Shown one piece after another: positions 9,175 through 17,940 of a stretch of 34,278 bases of DNA (position 1 is the first letter of the stretch; the number at the start of each line of letters is the position of its first letter). The notes under the pieces are model-generated. The model was not told the DNA's origin. It worked only from the letters and a program-made list of their open reading frames with translations, and made no database searches. The DNA comes from Oscillospiraceae bacterium. Lineage in GTDB: Bacteria > Bacillota > Clostridia > Oscillospirales > Ruminococcaceae. Made by a program: the position numbers and the translations under genes. The stretch covers positions 1-34,278 of the forward strand of contig JAQXHO010000165.1 of assembly GCA_029007315.1 (NCBI GenBank), written 5' to 3'.

Positions 9175-9220
9175 GCCGCACTTTCAGATATTGCGTCTGG
9201 AGCTGCGGTTTTTCTTTTTT
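9175..9220 (+). terminator. Intrinsic terminator of the acyl-CoA synthetase gene
   Basis: CCGCA (9176-9180) pairs with TGCGG (9204-9208), extended inward by TTTCAGA with TCTGGAG around a 7-nt loop. An uninterrupted and then nearly uninterrupted T tract follows (9209-9220). Confidence 0.85.
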
Positions 9221-9240
9221 TAAAAAATTTCAGAAAACTA

Positions 9241-9269
9241 TTGACAAACGGAATGAAATGTAATATAAT
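9241..9269 (+). promoter_or_regulatory. trp operon promoter
   Basis: Perfect TTGACA (9241-9246) and perfect TATAAT (9264-9269) are separated by 17 bp. Start is expected near 9276, just ahead of T-box stem I. Confidence 0.9.
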
Positions 9270-9275
9270 GTAGTA

Positions 9276-9559
9276 AACCGTTGAAGCGGAGATAAAGGTA
9301 ATTATGATTCCACAGAGAACCCGTGGTGCTGAGATTCGGGCGAAACACAGATTATCAAATGGACCGCTGAGGGCGCATTCAAATGTGCTTTTTAAAGTGC
9401 AGAGTATTATGCGACGTGAAGGCATACGTTAGTTGTCAGGAGTATGATGGTACTCTGTAAGGGTATGGCTTTTTTTATAAAGCTGTGAATCAAGGTGGCA
9501 CCGCGGATAATACGAATTATTCGTCCTTGGCAGAAAATATTTCTGTCCGGGACTTTTTT
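9276..9559 (+). promoter_or_regulatory. Tryptophan-specific T-box riboswitch with intrinsic terminator
   Basis: This leader reads tRNA-Trp charging and controls read-through into trpE. Stem I is closed by AGCGG (9285-9289) with CCGCT (9364-9368). The Trp specifier UGG is at 9360-9362, followed by the usual purine. The conserved T-box AAGGTGGCACCGCGG is at 9492-9506, with UGGC at 9496-9499 for the tRNA end. In the antiterminator CAAGG (9491-9495) pairs with CCTTG (9525-9529). The competing terminator uses that same CCTTG in a stem of 9523-9536 with 9540-9553 followed by six T (9554-9559). Uncharged tRNA-Trp should favour the antiterminator and trp expression. The call rests on the consensus elements and on the downstream trp genes. 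Confidence 0.95.
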
Positions 9560-9572
9560 ATTTATAGAATGC

Positions 9573-9605
9573 AAAGGCTTCCCGTACAGAAAACGGGAAG
9601 CTTTT
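9573..9605 (+). terminator. Second terminator-like hairpin between the T-box and trpE
   Basis: AAAGGCTTCCCG (9573-9584) pairs with CGGGAAGCTTTT (9594-9605) in a 12-bp stem with one G-U pair and a 9-nt loop. It is followed by ATTATTTTT. It lies after the T-box terminator and ends about 10 nt before the trpE ribosome-binding site, so it must be crossed or reshaped for trpE to be made. It may be a second attenuation point, a translation-control stem or an mRNA-stability element. Confidence 0.7.
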
Positions 9606-9625
9606 ATTATTTTTGGAGGTGCATT

Positions 9626-11092
9626 ATGAACTATTCCCCTACTTTTGAAAAGGTTATGGAAATCGCAAAGGAAAATAAATATGACATTCTTCCTGTAAGC
9701 TGTGAGATCCTGTCAGACATATGTACACCGGTTCAGGCATTGCAGATACTGAAAAATATTTCTTCACACTGCTATATTCTTGAATCTGCCGCTGCAAATG
9801 AAAAATGGGGCAGATACACTTTTCTGGGATTTGACCCTAAGCTGGAAATATCATGCTCAGGCAATGATATGAAAATCGGTGACATAAGAATCAAAACAGA
9901 TGATCCGAATGAACAGATACGTCAGATTCTCTCTGAATATAAAAGTCCGAAATTTGACTATCTGCCTTCGTTTACCGGCGGTCTTGTGGGATATTTCTCG
10001 TATGACTATCTTGGCTACAGCGAGCCTTCTGTGAGAAACAACGCCGAAGATACGGAAAATTTCAAGGACGTTGACCTTATGCTGTTTGATAAGGTAATAG
10101 CATTTGACAATGTAAGGCAGAAGATCATTCTCATTGTAAATATGCAGCTTTCCGATCCGGAAACAGGATACAATAAGGCTTTGTTCGAGCTTCAGAAGCT
10201 TGCTGAACTTCTCCGGAACGGTCAGAAGAAAAACGAACCCGGCGGACATCTTACAGGAGAAGTTACTCCGCTTTTCGATAAGGAAACCTACTGTGCAATG
10301 GTGGAAAAAGCTAAAATGCACATCAAGGAAGGCGATATCTTCCAGATCGTGCTGTCAAACCGCCTGTCTGCACCCTTTGAAGGCAGTCTTCTTAACACAT
10401 ACAGAATGCTCCGTACAATGAACCCTTCACCCTATATGTTCTATTTCTCCGGAACAGATGTGGAGGTTGCAGGTGCTTCGCCGGAAACCCTTGTTAAACT
10501 GGAGGACGGCGTCCTGCATACATTCCCGCTTGCCGGAACAAGACCCAGAGGCAAGACAAATGCAGAAGACAAAGCTCTGGAAGCTGATCTCCTTGCTGAC
10601 AAAAAGGAACTTGCCGAGCATAATATGCTTGTTGACCTTGGCAGAAATGACCTTGGAAAGATCAGCAGATTCGGTACAGTTGAGGTTGAAAAACTCCACA
10701 GCATAGAGCGTTATTCCCATGTAATGCACATCGGCTCCACCGTCAGAGGTGAAATTAGCCCGGAATATGACGGACTTGACGCTGTAAGCGCAGTTCTTCC
10801 GGCGGGAACTCTTTCCGGCGCTCCTAAAATAAGAGCCTGTCAGCTTATCGGCGAACTTGAAAACAATAAAAGAGGCATCTACGGCGGTGCTGTGGGTTAT
10901 ATAGATTTTACAGGAAATCTTGATGTTTGCATTGCAATACGCATTGCATACAAGAAAAACGGAAAGGTATTCGTAAGAAGCGGTGCAGGAATCGTTGCGG
11001 ATTCTGTACCGGAAAAGGAATATCAGGAGTGCATAAACAAGGCGGCGGCTGTTATCGGCGCACTTAAATCAGCAAGCGAGGTGGAATTATGA
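9626..11092 (+). CDS. trpE: Anthranilate synthase component I
   Basis: TrpE (488 residues) converts chorismate to anthranilate, using ammonia supplied by TrpG. The ATG at 9626 follows GGAGGT; an open frame that runs upstream through the T-box leader is not translated. The tryptophan feedback region is visible as YILESA near residue 48. The chorismate-binding domain carries LAGTRPRGKT, LVDLGRNDLGK, LSGAPKIRA and the C-terminal GAGIVADSVPEKEYQE. It overlaps trpG by 4 bp (ATGA), which is usual for the paired subunits. Control is by the T-box upstream and probably by Trp feedback. Confidence 0.98.
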   Translation: MNYSPTFEKVMEIAKENKYDILPVSCEILSDICTPVQALQILKNISSHCYILESAAANEKWGRYTFLGFDPKLEISCSGNDMKIGDIRIKTDDPNEQIRQILSEYKSPKFDYLPSFTGGLVGYFSYDYLGYSEPSVRNNAEDTENFKDVDLMLFDKVIAFDNVRQKIILIVNMQLSDPETGYNKALFELQKLAELLRNGQKKNEPGGHLTGEVTPLFDKETYCAMVEKAKMHIKEGDIFQIVLSNRLSAPFEGSLLNTYRMLRTMNPSPYMFYFSGTDVEVAGASPETLVKLEDGVLHTFPLAGTRPRGKTNAEDKALEADLLADKKELAEHNMLVDLGRNDLGKISRFGTVEVEKLHSIERYSHVMHIGSTVRGEISPEYDGLDAVSAVLPAGTLSGAPKIRACQLIGELENNKRGIYGGAVGYIDFTGNLDVCIAIRIAYKKNGKVFVRSGAGIVADSVPEKEYQECINKAAAVIGALKSASEVEL

Positions 11093-11655
11093 TACTGCTC
11101 ATAGACAATTACGACAGCTTTTCATACAACCTTTATCAGCTTATCGGCGAAATTTGTCCGGATATAAAGGTAATAAGAAATGACGAAATGACTGTTTCAG
11201 AGATAGAAAAGCTTTCTCCGGATAAAATTATCCTCTCTCCCGGTCCCGGAAGACCTGAGGACGCAGGCATTATTATAGAAACCGCTAAGACGGTTTCGAG
11301 GAAAATTCCCACTCTGGGTGTATGCCTCGGCCACCAGGCTATATGCAGCGCATACGGCGCAAAGATCACTTATGCAAAGGAACTTATGCACGGCAAACAG
11401 TCGGTTGTGACTTTTGATACGCAGTGCCCTCTGTTCGCAGAAATTCCCGAAAGCGCTCCCGTAGCAAGATATCATTCCCTTGCGGCAGACCCGGACACAA
11501 TGCCTGACTGCCTTAAAGTAACCGCAGTTACAGAGGACGGAGAGATAATGGCTGTTCAGCATAAGGATTATCCCATATTCGGCGTTCAGTTCCACCCGGA
11601 ATCCATTATGACGCCTGACGGCAGACAGATGCTTAAAAATTTCATTGAACTTTAA
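11089..11655 (+). CDS. trpG: Anthranilate synthase glutamine amidotransferase subunit
   Basis: This 188-residue class I amidotransferase hydrolyses glutamine and passes ammonia to TrpE. It opens with [14 protein letters not shown]. The nucleophile is Cys79 in GVCLGHQAI, and the His169/Glu171 pair lies in VQFHPES. The oxyanion region shows [12 protein letters not shown]. The start overlaps the trpE stop by 4 bp. Length is typical of a free-standing TrpG/PabA. Since it lies inside the trp operon, TrpG is preferred, though such subunits can also serve folate synthesis. Confidence 0.97.
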   Translation: MILLIDNYDSFSYNLYQLIGEICPDIKVIRNDEMTVSEIEKLSPDKIILSPGPGRPEDAGIIIETAKTVSRKIPTLGVCLGHQAICSAYGAKITYAKELMHGKQSVVTFDTQCPLFAEIPESAPVARYHSLAADPDTMPDCLKVTAVTEDGEIMAVQHKDYPIFGVQFHPESIMTPDGRQMLKNFIEL

Positions 11656-11668
11656 GGAGGAAACCGCT

Positions 11669-12685
11669 ATGATTAAAGAAGCTATTATGAAGATCGTTGA
11701 CAAACAGGATCTTACCTATGATGAAGCATACGAAGTTATTTCAGAGATAATGCACGGCGAAACAAGTGCAACCCAGAACTCTGCGTTTCTGGCGGCACTT
11801 TCCACTAAAAGCACAAAAGCAGAAACCATTGACGAAATAACAGGCTGCGCACAGGCAATGCGTGACGCTGCCACCAAGGTTCCCAATGACATGGATCTGC
11901 TTGAAATTGTAGGTACAGGCGGCGACGGTTCCCATAGCTTTAATATTTCCACTACTACTGCTATCGTATGTGCGGCGGCAGGACTTAAAGTTGCAAAACA
12001 CGGCAACCGTGCGGCTTCATCTTCCTGCGGTACTGCTGACTGCCTGGAAGCACTGGGCGTAAATATAAATCTTGAACCGGAAAAGTGCATCAAACTTCTG
12101 GAGGAGGTTGGATTCTGCTTCTTCTTTGCACAGAAATATCACACCTCCATGAAATACGTAGGTCCTATAAGAAAGGAACTGGGCATACGCACCGTATTCA
12201 ACATTCTTGGACCTCTCACAAACCCTGCAAGTCCCAAGCGTCAGCTCCTCGGCGTTTATGAAGCTTCTCTTGTGGATCCGCTTGCACAGGTTCTTATGAA
12301 ACTTGGCGTCAAAAAGGGAATGGTTGTTTTCGGAACTGATAAGCTTGATGAGATATCTCTTTCCGCACCTACCCTTGTGGCTGAATTCAAAGACGGCTGG
12401 TACAGAAAATATGAGATAAAGCCTGAGGATTTCGGCTTTGAAAGATGCTCAAAGGAAGACCTGAAGGGCGGAAATCCGGAGGAAAATGCGGCAATTACAA
12501 GAGCAATTCTGGACGGTGAAAAGGGTCACAGAAGAAATGCTGTGCTTATGAATGCAGGTGCTGCTCTCTGCATAGGCGATAAGGTTGATTCCATTGCAGA
12601 GGGAATAAAGCTTGCCGAGGAAATCATTGATTCCGGCAAGGCTTTTGAAACCCTTGAAAAACTCATTGAACTTTCAAACAAATAA
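11669..12685 (+). CDS. trpD: Anthranilate phosphoribosyltransferase
   Basis: TrpD (338 residues) joins anthranilate to phosphoribosyl pyrophosphate. The start at 11669 follows AAGGAGG with good spacing and lies 13 nt past the trpG stop; an earlier in-frame start would overlap that site. The glycine-rich PRPP loop [14 protein letters not shown], the [21 protein letters not shown] segment and the [14 protein letters not shown] segment are all intact. The length matches the family, and it is not fused to trpG as in enterobacteria. Confidence 0.98.
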   Translation: MIKEAIMKIVDKQDLTYDEAYEVISEIMHGETSATQNSAFLAALSTKSTKAETIDEITGCAQAMRDAATKVPNDMDLLEIVGTGGDGSHSFNISTTTAIVCAAAGLKVAKHGNRAASSSCGTADCLEALGVNINLEPEKCIKLLEEVGFCFFFAQKYHTSMKYVGPIRKELGIRTVFNILGPLTNPASPKRQLLGVYEASLVDPLAQVLMKLGVKKGMVVFGTDKLDEISLSAPTLVAEFKDGWYRKYEIKPEDFGFERCSKEDLKGGNPEENAAITRAILDGEKGHRRNAVLMNAGAALCIGDKVDSIAEGIKLAEEIIDSGKAFETLEKLIELSNK

Positions 12686-12695
12686 GGAGATATAT

Positions 12696-13478
12696 ATGAC
12701 CATACTTGACCAGCTGGCAGAAGAAGCAAAAAAACGCACTCTGAATGCCAAAGCAAGGCTTTCCGCTGAAAAAATTAAGGAAATGGCATTTGCTCTTCCC
12801 AAAGGAAACTTTGAATTTGAAAATGCTCTTAAAAAGCCCGGCATTTCATTTATATGCGAATGCAAAAAGGCTTCTCCTTCAAAGGGCATTATCGCTGAAA
12901 ATTTTCCATATCTCTGCATCGCAAAGGAATATGAAGCCGCCGGCGCTGACTGCATTTCCGTTCTTACAGAGCCCACAAGATTTCTCGGCAGTGACGAATA
13001 TCTCCGTGAAATTGCAGAAGCTGTGTCAATTCCCTGTATCAGAAAGGATTTTACTGTAGATGAATACATGATCTATGAGGCAAAACTCCTGGGTGCAAAG
13101 GCTGTTCTGCTTATCTGCTCCATTCTTTCCAGGGAACAGATTGCTGAATATATAGAAATATGCGATTCTCTCGGTATGTCTGCCCTTGTTGAAACTCACA
13201 GCGAAGAGGAAATAAAGACTGCCATTTCCTGCAAAGCAAGAATTATAGGCGTGAACAACCGTAATCTCAAGGATTTCACTGTTGATACGGACAACAGCAG
13301 ACGCATGAGAGAGCTGGTGCCGGAAGATGTAATTTTCGTATCGGAAAGCGGTATACAAAATGCAGAAGACATTGCAGTTCTCAGAGAAATCGGTGCAGAC
13401 GCAGTTCTCATAGGCGAAACACTTATGCGTGCAGAGGACAAAAACCAAAAGCTGAAGGAGCTTCGGGGTGAAATATGA
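12696..13478 (+). CDS. trpC: Indole-3-glycerol phosphate synthase
   Basis: This 260-residue TIM-barrel enzyme closes the indole ring, from CdRP to indole-3-glycerol phosphate. The ATG at 12696 follows AAGGAGA, 10 nt after the trpD stop. Visible motifs include FICECKKASPSKG (catalytic Lys), LTEPTRFLGS, IRKDFTVDEYMIYEAK, GVNNRNLKDFTVD and VSESGI. It is monofunctional: trpF is a separate gene directly after it, overlapping by 4 bp. Confidence 0.98.
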   Translation: MTILDQLAEEAKKRTLNAKARLSAEKIKEMAFALPKGNFEFENALKKPGISFICECKKASPSKGIIAENFPYLCIAKEYEAAGADCISVLTEPTRFLGSDEYLREIAEAVSIPCIRKDFTVDEYMIYEAKLLGAKAVLLICSILSREQIAEYIEICDSLGMSALVETHSEEEIKTAISCKARIIGVNNRNLKDFTVDTDNSRRMRELVPEDVIFVSESGIQNAEDIAVLREIGADAVLIGETLMRAEDKNQKLKELRGEI

Positions 13479-14089
13479 CCAGAATAAAAATCTGCGGATT
13501 AAGAAGAATTGAAGATATAGACTATGTAAATGAATTTTCTCCCGATTATATCGGCTTCGTTTTCGCAAAGAAAAGCAAGAGATATATTCTGCCCTCTGTT
13601 GCAAAAAATCTGAGAAAAAGCCTTGATTCAGATATTATCCCCGTGGGAGTATTTGTTGACGAGGACGTGGAGGAACTGGTCAGGATCCTTAACAGCGGAT
13701 GTATTGACACTGTTCAGCTTCACGGAAGAGAAGATAATTCATATATAGATCTTCTGAAGTCCTGTTCTGACTGCACCGTTATAAAAGCATTCAAGGTAAA
13801 AAAAGAAGAGGATATCATTCTTGCCAATGAAAGCCATGCAGATCTGGTTCTGCTGGATTCCGGAGAAGGTTCAGGCGAAGAGTTTGACCATTCGCTGATT
13901 GAAGGGATCAACAGACCCTATTTTCTGGCAGGAGGACTTTCACAATTTAATGTGGAGTCAGCAATAAAAAATCTCAGACCCTTCGGCGTGGACGCAAGTT
14001 CATCACTTGAATCATACGGCTTTAAATACAAGGATAAGATAGCGTCATTTATTAACGCTGTCAGAAAGGCGGATAAAAACAATGACTAA
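13475..14089 (+). CDS. trpF: Phosphoribosylanthranilate isomerase
   Basis: TrpF (204 residues) performs the Amadori rearrangement of PRA to CdRP. It begins [14 protein letters not shown], with the catalytic Cys in [37 protein letters not shown] and the phosphate-binding [11 protein letters not shown] match the family. The last motif reads [10 protein letters not shown], where many homologues have DVSSGVE; the substitution is mild. It overlaps trpC by 4 bp and trpB by 8 bp, so the genes are tightly coupled. Confidence 0.96.
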   Translation: MTRIKICGLRRIEDIDYVNEFSPDYIGFVFAKKSKRYILPSVAKNLRKSLDSDIIPVGVFVDEDVEELVRILNSGCIDTVQLHGREDNSYIDLLKSCSDCTVIKAFKVKKEEDIILANESHADLVLLDSGEGSGEEFDHSLIEGINRPYFLAGGLSQFNVESAIKNLRPFGVDASSSLESYGFKYKDKIASFINAVRKADKNND

Positions 14090-15272
14090 TAAAAACGGAA
14101 GATTCGGCATTCACGGAGGACAGTATATACCGGAAACCCTTATGAATGCAGTTTTGGAGCTTGAAAAGGCTTACAATTTCTATAAAAACGACCCAGAGTT
14201 CAACAAGGAACTGACAGAACTGTTCAATGAATATGCAGGCAGACCCTCAAGACTCTATTATGCTGAGAAACTTACAAAAACTCTTGGCGGCGCAAAAATA
14301 TATCTCAAGCGTGAAGATCTTAATCACACCGGTTCTCACAAGATAAACAATGTTTTAGGTCAGGCGCTTCTTGCAAAAAAAATGGGCAAAACAAGGCTTA
14401 TCGCAGAAACAGGCGCAGGTCAGCACGGCGTTGCCACAGCTACTGCTGCTGCACTTATGAACATGGAATGCGTTGTATTCATGGGTGAAGAGGACACAAA
14501 ACGTCAGGCTCTGAACGTATACAGAATGGAACTTTTAGGCGCAAAGGTGATTCCTGTTACAGCAGGCACAGCTACCCTGAAAGACGCAGTTTCCGAAGCT
14601 ATGAGAGAGTGGACATCACGTATTGATGATACACATTACTGTCTGGGTTCTGTTATGGGTCCTCACCCGTTCCCCACAATTGTCCGTGATTTCCAGTCGG
14701 TAATTTCCAGAGAAATAAAGGCACAGATGCTTGAAAAGGAAAACCGCCTGCCGGACGCTGTGATTGCCTGCGTGGGCGGAGGCTCCAATGCCATAGGCAG
14801 TTTCTACAACTTTATTGAGGATAAGGAAGTAAGACTCATTGGCTGTGAAGCAGCAGGCAGAGGTATTGACACATTTGAAACTGCCGCTACTGTAAACACC
14901 GGAAAAGTGGGCATTTTCCACGGAATGAAGTCCTATTTCTGCCAGGATGAATACGGTCAGATCGCACCTGTTTACTCCATTTCAGCAGGTCTTGACTATC
15001 CCGGAATCGGTCCGGAACACGCACATCTCCATGATATTGGCAGAGCTGAATACGTTCCGGTAACAGACGACGAAGCGGTGAATGCCTTTGAATTCCTGTC
15101 AAAGACAGAGGGAATAATCCCTGCCATTGAATCAGCACACGCTGTTGCCCATGCAATGAAAATTGCTCCCGAAATGGATAAGGATAAAATAATTGTTATA
15201 ACCATTTCCGGAAGAGGCGACAAGGACTGCGCAGCAATTGCAAGATACAGAGGAGTTGACATACATGAGTAA
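14082..15272 (+). CDS. trpB: Tryptophan synthase beta chain
   Basis: TrpB (396 residues) condenses indole with serine, using pyridoxal phosphate. The PLP lysine is in HTGSHKINN, followed by [13 protein letters not shown]. The phosphate cup [12 protein letters not shown] and the C-terminal ISGRGDKD are intact. Sequence and length are those of the main TrpB1 type that pairs with TrpA, not the TrpB2 type. It overlaps trpF and trpA by 8 bp each, which supports translational coupling within the alpha-beta complex. Confidence 0.98.
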   Translation: MTNKNGRFGIHGGQYIPETLMNAVLELEKAYNFYKNDPEFNKELTELFNEYAGRPSRLYYAEKLTKTLGGAKIYLKREDLNHTGSHKINNVLGQALLAKKMGKTRLIAETGAGQHGVATATAAALMNMECVVFMGEEDTKRQALNVYRMELLGAKVIPVTAGTATLKDAVSEAMREWTSRIDDTHYCLGSVMGPHPFPTIVRDFQSVISREIKAQMLEKENRLPDAVIACVGGGSNAIGSFYNFIEDKEVRLIGCEAAGRGIDTFETAATVNTGKVGIFHGMKSYFCQDEYGQIAPVYSISAGLDYPGIGPEHAHLHDIGRAEYVPVTDDEAVNAFEFLSKTEGIIPAIESAHAVAHAMKIAPEMDKDKIIVITISGRGDKDCAAIARYRGVDIHE

Positions 15273-16038
15273 TATCAGAAAAGCATTTGAAAACGGCAAG
15301 GCATTCATTCCCTTTATAACCTGCGGTGACCCTGACCTTGAAACAACCGGTAAAGTTGTACGTGCCGCTGCTGAAAACGGCGCTGACCTTATCGAACTGG
15401 GTATTCCCTTTTCTGACCCTACAGCTGAAGGTCCTGTAATACAGGGCGCAAATATACGTGCCCTTGCAGGCGGCATTACAACTGACAAGGTATTTGACTT
15501 CGTGAAGGATATCCGCCGTGATGTAAAAATTCCGCTGGTATTCATGACCTATGCGAACGTTGTGTTTTCCTACGGTGCAGAAAAATTCATGAGCAAATGC
15601 GCTGAAACAGGCATTGACGGAATAATTCTCCCTGACCTGCCCTTTGAGGAAAAGGATGAATTTCAGCCTATCTGCGATAAATACGGAGTTGATCTTATTT
15701 CACTCATTGCACCTACATCGGAACAGCGCATTGCAATGATCGCAAAGGAAGCAAGCGGCTTTATCTATGTTGTGTCAAGCCTTGGCGTTACAGGAACAAG
15801 AAGCGAAATTACAACTGATATAGGTTCTATCATCAAGGTTATCCGTGAACACACAGAGGTTCCATGTGCAGTGGGATTCGGTATTTCTACTCCGGTGCAG
15901 GCTCAAAAAATGGCTTCTCTCTCCGACGGTGCAATTGTCGGCTCTGCCATAATCAAAATTATCGAAAAGTATGGCAGGGATTCTGCTGAATATGTAGGCG
16001 AATATGTAAGAGAGATGAAACAGGCAGTTTTAAAATAA
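15265..16038 (+). CDS. trpA: Tryptophan synthase alpha chain
   Basis: TrpA (257 residues) cleaves indole-3-glycerol phosphate and channels indole to TrpB. The start is ATG 15265, preceded by GAGGAG inside trpB; an upstream in-frame start would lack that spacing. The catalytic Glu lies in [18 protein letters not shown] and the catalytic Asp in [19 protein letters not shown] and VGFGIST form the phosphate-binding end. It is the last trp gene, followed by an intrinsic terminator. Confidence 0.98.
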   Translation: MSNIRKAFENGKAFIPFITCGDPDLETTGKVVRAAAENGADLIELGIPFSDPTAEGPVIQGANIRALAGGITTDKVFDFVKDIRRDVKIPLVFMTYANVVFSYGAEKFMSKCAETGIDGIILPDLPFEEKDEFQPICDKYGVDLISLIAPTSEQRIAMIAKEASGFIYVVSSLGVTGTRSEITTDIGSIIKVIREHTEVPCAVGFGISTPVQAQKMASLSDGAIVGSAIIKIIEKYGRDSAEYVGEYVREMKQAVLK

Positions 16039-16059
16039 AAATTTCATTTATATGATTAA

Positions 16060-16105
16060 AAAGGCGAATACGGGAGCTTTCCTCGTATCCGCCTTTATTG
16101 TTTTG
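16060..16105 (+). terminator. trp operon terminator
   Basis: AAAGGCGAATACGGG (from 16060) pairs with CTCGTATCCGCCTTT (to 16096) with a small loop and two or three imperfect pairs. TTTATTGTTTTG follows. Confidence 0.85.
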
Positions 16106-16126
16106 ATTTATGCAGGTATAATGCAA

Positions 16127-16149
16127 AAGCCACGGAATTTCCGTGGCTT
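16127..16149 (-). terminator. Terminator downstream of tRNA-Trp
   Basis: AAGCCACGG and CCGTGGCTT form a perfect 9-bp stem around AATTT. On the minus strand it is followed by TTTTGC, so it ends the tRNA transcript. Confidence 0.75.
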
Positions 16150-16157
16150 CTTAAATA

Positions 16158-16233
16158 TGGCAGGGGCACCAAGAATCGAACTCGGGACACGCGGTTTTGG
16201 AGACCGCTGCTCTACCAGCTGAGCTATACCCCT
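16158..16233 (-). tRNA. tRNA-Trp (anticodon CCA), 3' CCA encoded
   Basis: The minus strand folds as a complete 76-nt tRNA. The acceptor AGGGGTA pairs with TGCCCCT, with one G-U pair. The D arm is GCTCAGCTGGTAGAGC. The anticodon stem GCGGT/ACCGC encloses CTCCAAA, giving anticodon CCA. The T arm has GTTCGATTC. Discriminator G and the genomic CCA end the gene. It has its own promoter. Its position next to the trp operon is notable, because it is the ligand expected for the trp T-box. Confidence 0.98.
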
Positions 16234-16271
16234 ATCTGACAGCATTTTCGCTGTTGTCCTGCAACTTTTAT

Positions 16272-16300
16272 AGTATACCATACTTTCCGGATTATGTCAA
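16272..16300 (-). promoter_or_regulatory. tRNA-Trp promoter
   Basis: On the minus strand perfect TTGACA (16300-16295) is 17 bp from TATACT (16277-16272). The distance to the tRNA 5' end is about 40 nt. Confidence 0.85.
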
Positions 16301-16349
16301 CCCTTTCTCAGCATTTTATTCATTGAATTTTGTAAACAATATATTAACT

Positions 16350-16382
16350 CACGGAGCAATGCTTTTCCTGCAATGCTCCGTG
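16350..16382. terminator. Strong hairpin after the export operon, possible terminator
   Basis: CACGGAGCA and TGCTCCGTG form a 9-bp stem, extended by GC pairs further in, directly after the ATPase stop on the minus strand. Neither side has a good T tract, so it may be a weak or factor-assisted terminator or a 3' stability element. Confidence 0.45.
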
Positions 16383-16389
16383 TCTGCAT

Positions 16390-17148
16390 TTACTTTTTCT
16401 TCTTGCTTTTCAGAAACTCGTCATATTCCCTGCAAATTGACTGTGTATCTCCGAAAGCCACCTGCTTTCCGTGGTCAAGCCACAGAACCTTTGTGGAAAG
16501 CCTGCGTATCTGAGCAAGGGAATGGGATACCAGAAGGGTGGTGGCACCGCCTTTGATTATCTCCATCATTTTGTCCTCGCTTTTTTGTCTGAATGCTCCG
16601 TCACCTACCGACAGAACTTCGTCCAGAATGAGTATTTCCGGGCTTACAAGACAGGCTATGGAAAATGCCAGCCTTGACTTCATTCCGGAGGAAAGGTTCT
16701 TGAAAAGATGATTCTCAAATTCCTCAAGCTCTGCAAATTCCAGTATTTTTCTGTAGGTATCGTTCATGAATTCACGGGTATAGCCAAGCATTGCTCCTCT
16801 GAGAAATGTATTCTCCCTTACCGTAAGCTCGCCGTCAAATCCGCTGCCAAGTTCCAGAAGGGACGCAATGCTGCCCTGCACGGAAAGAGTACCCTCAGTG
16901 GGAATCATTATGCCGGAAATAACCTTTAAAAGAGTTGACTTTCCTGCACCGTTTGTACCGATTATACCCAGAAGTTCTCCCTTTCCTACCTTGAATGAAA
17001 CATTCTTTACCGCCCAGAACTCGTTCTTTTTATATGTGCCTTTAAGCTTCTGCACCACAAAGTCCTTGAGTCCCGTTTCCTTGAAATCTCCGAGAATATA
17101 GCGGACGGAAATATCATTTGCGATAATTTTATTCTGCACCTTTTCCAT
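16390..17148 (-). CDS. Polysaccharide/teichoic acid export ABC transporter, ATP-binding subunit
   Basis: This 252-residue ATPase should power export of a lipid-linked polymer through the permease encoded just upstream. It belongs to the TagH/Wzt/KpsT group. Walker A is GTNGAGKST (64-72), the signature is LSSGM (152-156), Walker B is ILILDEVLSVGD and the switch His is in VSHS (about 209). The GSGFDGELTVREN segment and the VRYILG start are typical. At 252 residues it has only the nucleotide-binding domain and a Lys-rich tail, and lacks the C-terminal carbohydrate-binding domain of long Wzt proteins. It begins 12 nt after the permease stop. It is the last gene of the operon. Confidence 0.9.
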   Translation of the reverse strand: MEKVQNKIIANDISVRYILGDFKETGLKDFVVQKLKGTYKKNEFWAVKNVSFKVGKGELLGIIGTNGAGKSTLLKVISGIMIPTEGTLSVQGSIASLLELGSGFDGELTVRENTFLRGAMLGYTREFMNDTYRKILEFAELEEFENHLFKNLSSGMKSRLAFSIACLVSPEILILDEVLSVGDGAFRQKSEDKMMEIIKGGATTLLVSHSLAQIRRLSTKVLWLDHGKQVAFGDTQSICREYDEFLKSKKKK

Positions 17149-17160
17149 GGCTTCTTCTCC

Positions 17161-17940
17161 TTACATATAGTATACAAATTTATAATTCAGCTTTTTATAG
17201 ATAAGACAGCCGATTCCCAGCACAAGGAAGGCATATGCCGCACAAAGCATATGAAGCGCCGCTGAGGGAACATTCTGATACAGTACTATCTCTCTGAAAT
17301 AGGTTATATAGCAGTAAACGGGATTGCAGTAGAAAAGCTTCTGCATTGCGGGAGAAAATACGTCCGTTGTATAGAAAATTGCCGACAGATACATAAGCAT
17401 AAGGGTGAACACATCATACAGATACTGGATATCCTTGAACAGTACAAAAAGTGCTGAAAGTATAAATCCGAAGCCTATATTGAAAAGAAGCATGAACATT
17501 ATGGGATACAGAAGCATTACAAACCGCCAAGTTACAGGAATTCCGTCAATTACCACGAACAGGAAATATATTATCAGTGTGAGTCCGAAGTTTATGCAGG
17601 AGGATACTTCCTTTGACAGAAGAAAAATATATTTCGGCAGATTGATCTTTTTTATGATGTTTGCATTCTGCATAAGAGAGTGCATTCCGCTGGTGGTGGA
17701 TTCCTTGAAAAATGCAAAGAGCAGATTTCCCGAAAACAGGTATATTGTGTAATGCTCCATACCTCTGCCGAAAAGCTTTGTAAACACTATGCTCATTACA
17801 AGAAGCTGAAAAAGCGGCGAAAGAACGCTCCACAGCATTCCCAGAACGGTACGCTTATACTTCTTTTTAAAATCACGCTTTACAAGCTCTTCAAATAAAA
17901 ACTGATGCTTTTTCAGTCTGCTTACTGCCTCTTTAAACAT
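17161..17940 (-). CDS. Polysaccharide export ABC-2 type permease
   Basis: This 259-residue membrane protein of the TagG/Wzm family forms the export channel with the ATPase. The N-terminus (LVKRDFKKKYKRTVLGMLW) is the family signature. About six hydrophobic segments follow, including LFQLLVMSIVFTKLF, YIFLLSKE with its flanks, YPIMFMLLFNIGFG and MLCAAYAFLVLGIG. NPVYCYITYFREI near the C-terminus is also typical. It overlaps the preceding glycosyltransferase-like gene by 8 bp, so assembly and export of the polymer are probably coupled. The polymer itself cannot be named. Confidence 0.9.
   Translation of the reverse strand: MFKEAVSRLKKHQFLFEELVKRDFKKKYKRTVLGMLWSVLSPLFQLLVMSIVFTKLFGRGMEHYTIYLFSGNLLFAFFKESTTSGMHSLMQNANIIKKINLPKYIFLLSKEVSSCINFGLTLIIYFLFVVIDGIPVTWRFVMLLYPIMFMLLFNIGFGFILSALFVLFKDIQYLYDVFTLMLMYLSAIFYTTDVFSPAMQKLFYCNPVYCYITYFREIVLYQNVPSAALHMLCAAYAFLVLGIGCLIYKKLNYKFVYYM

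Noticed and set aside
9485-9625. Extension of trpE upstream through the T-box
   Set aside because: The frame crosses the T-box, the terminator and the second hairpin; the real ribosome-binding site is just before ATG 9626.
13026-13604. 192-codon open frame opposite trpC and trpF
   Set aside because: Both sense genes are certain; no ribosome-binding site or homology is visible on the other strand.
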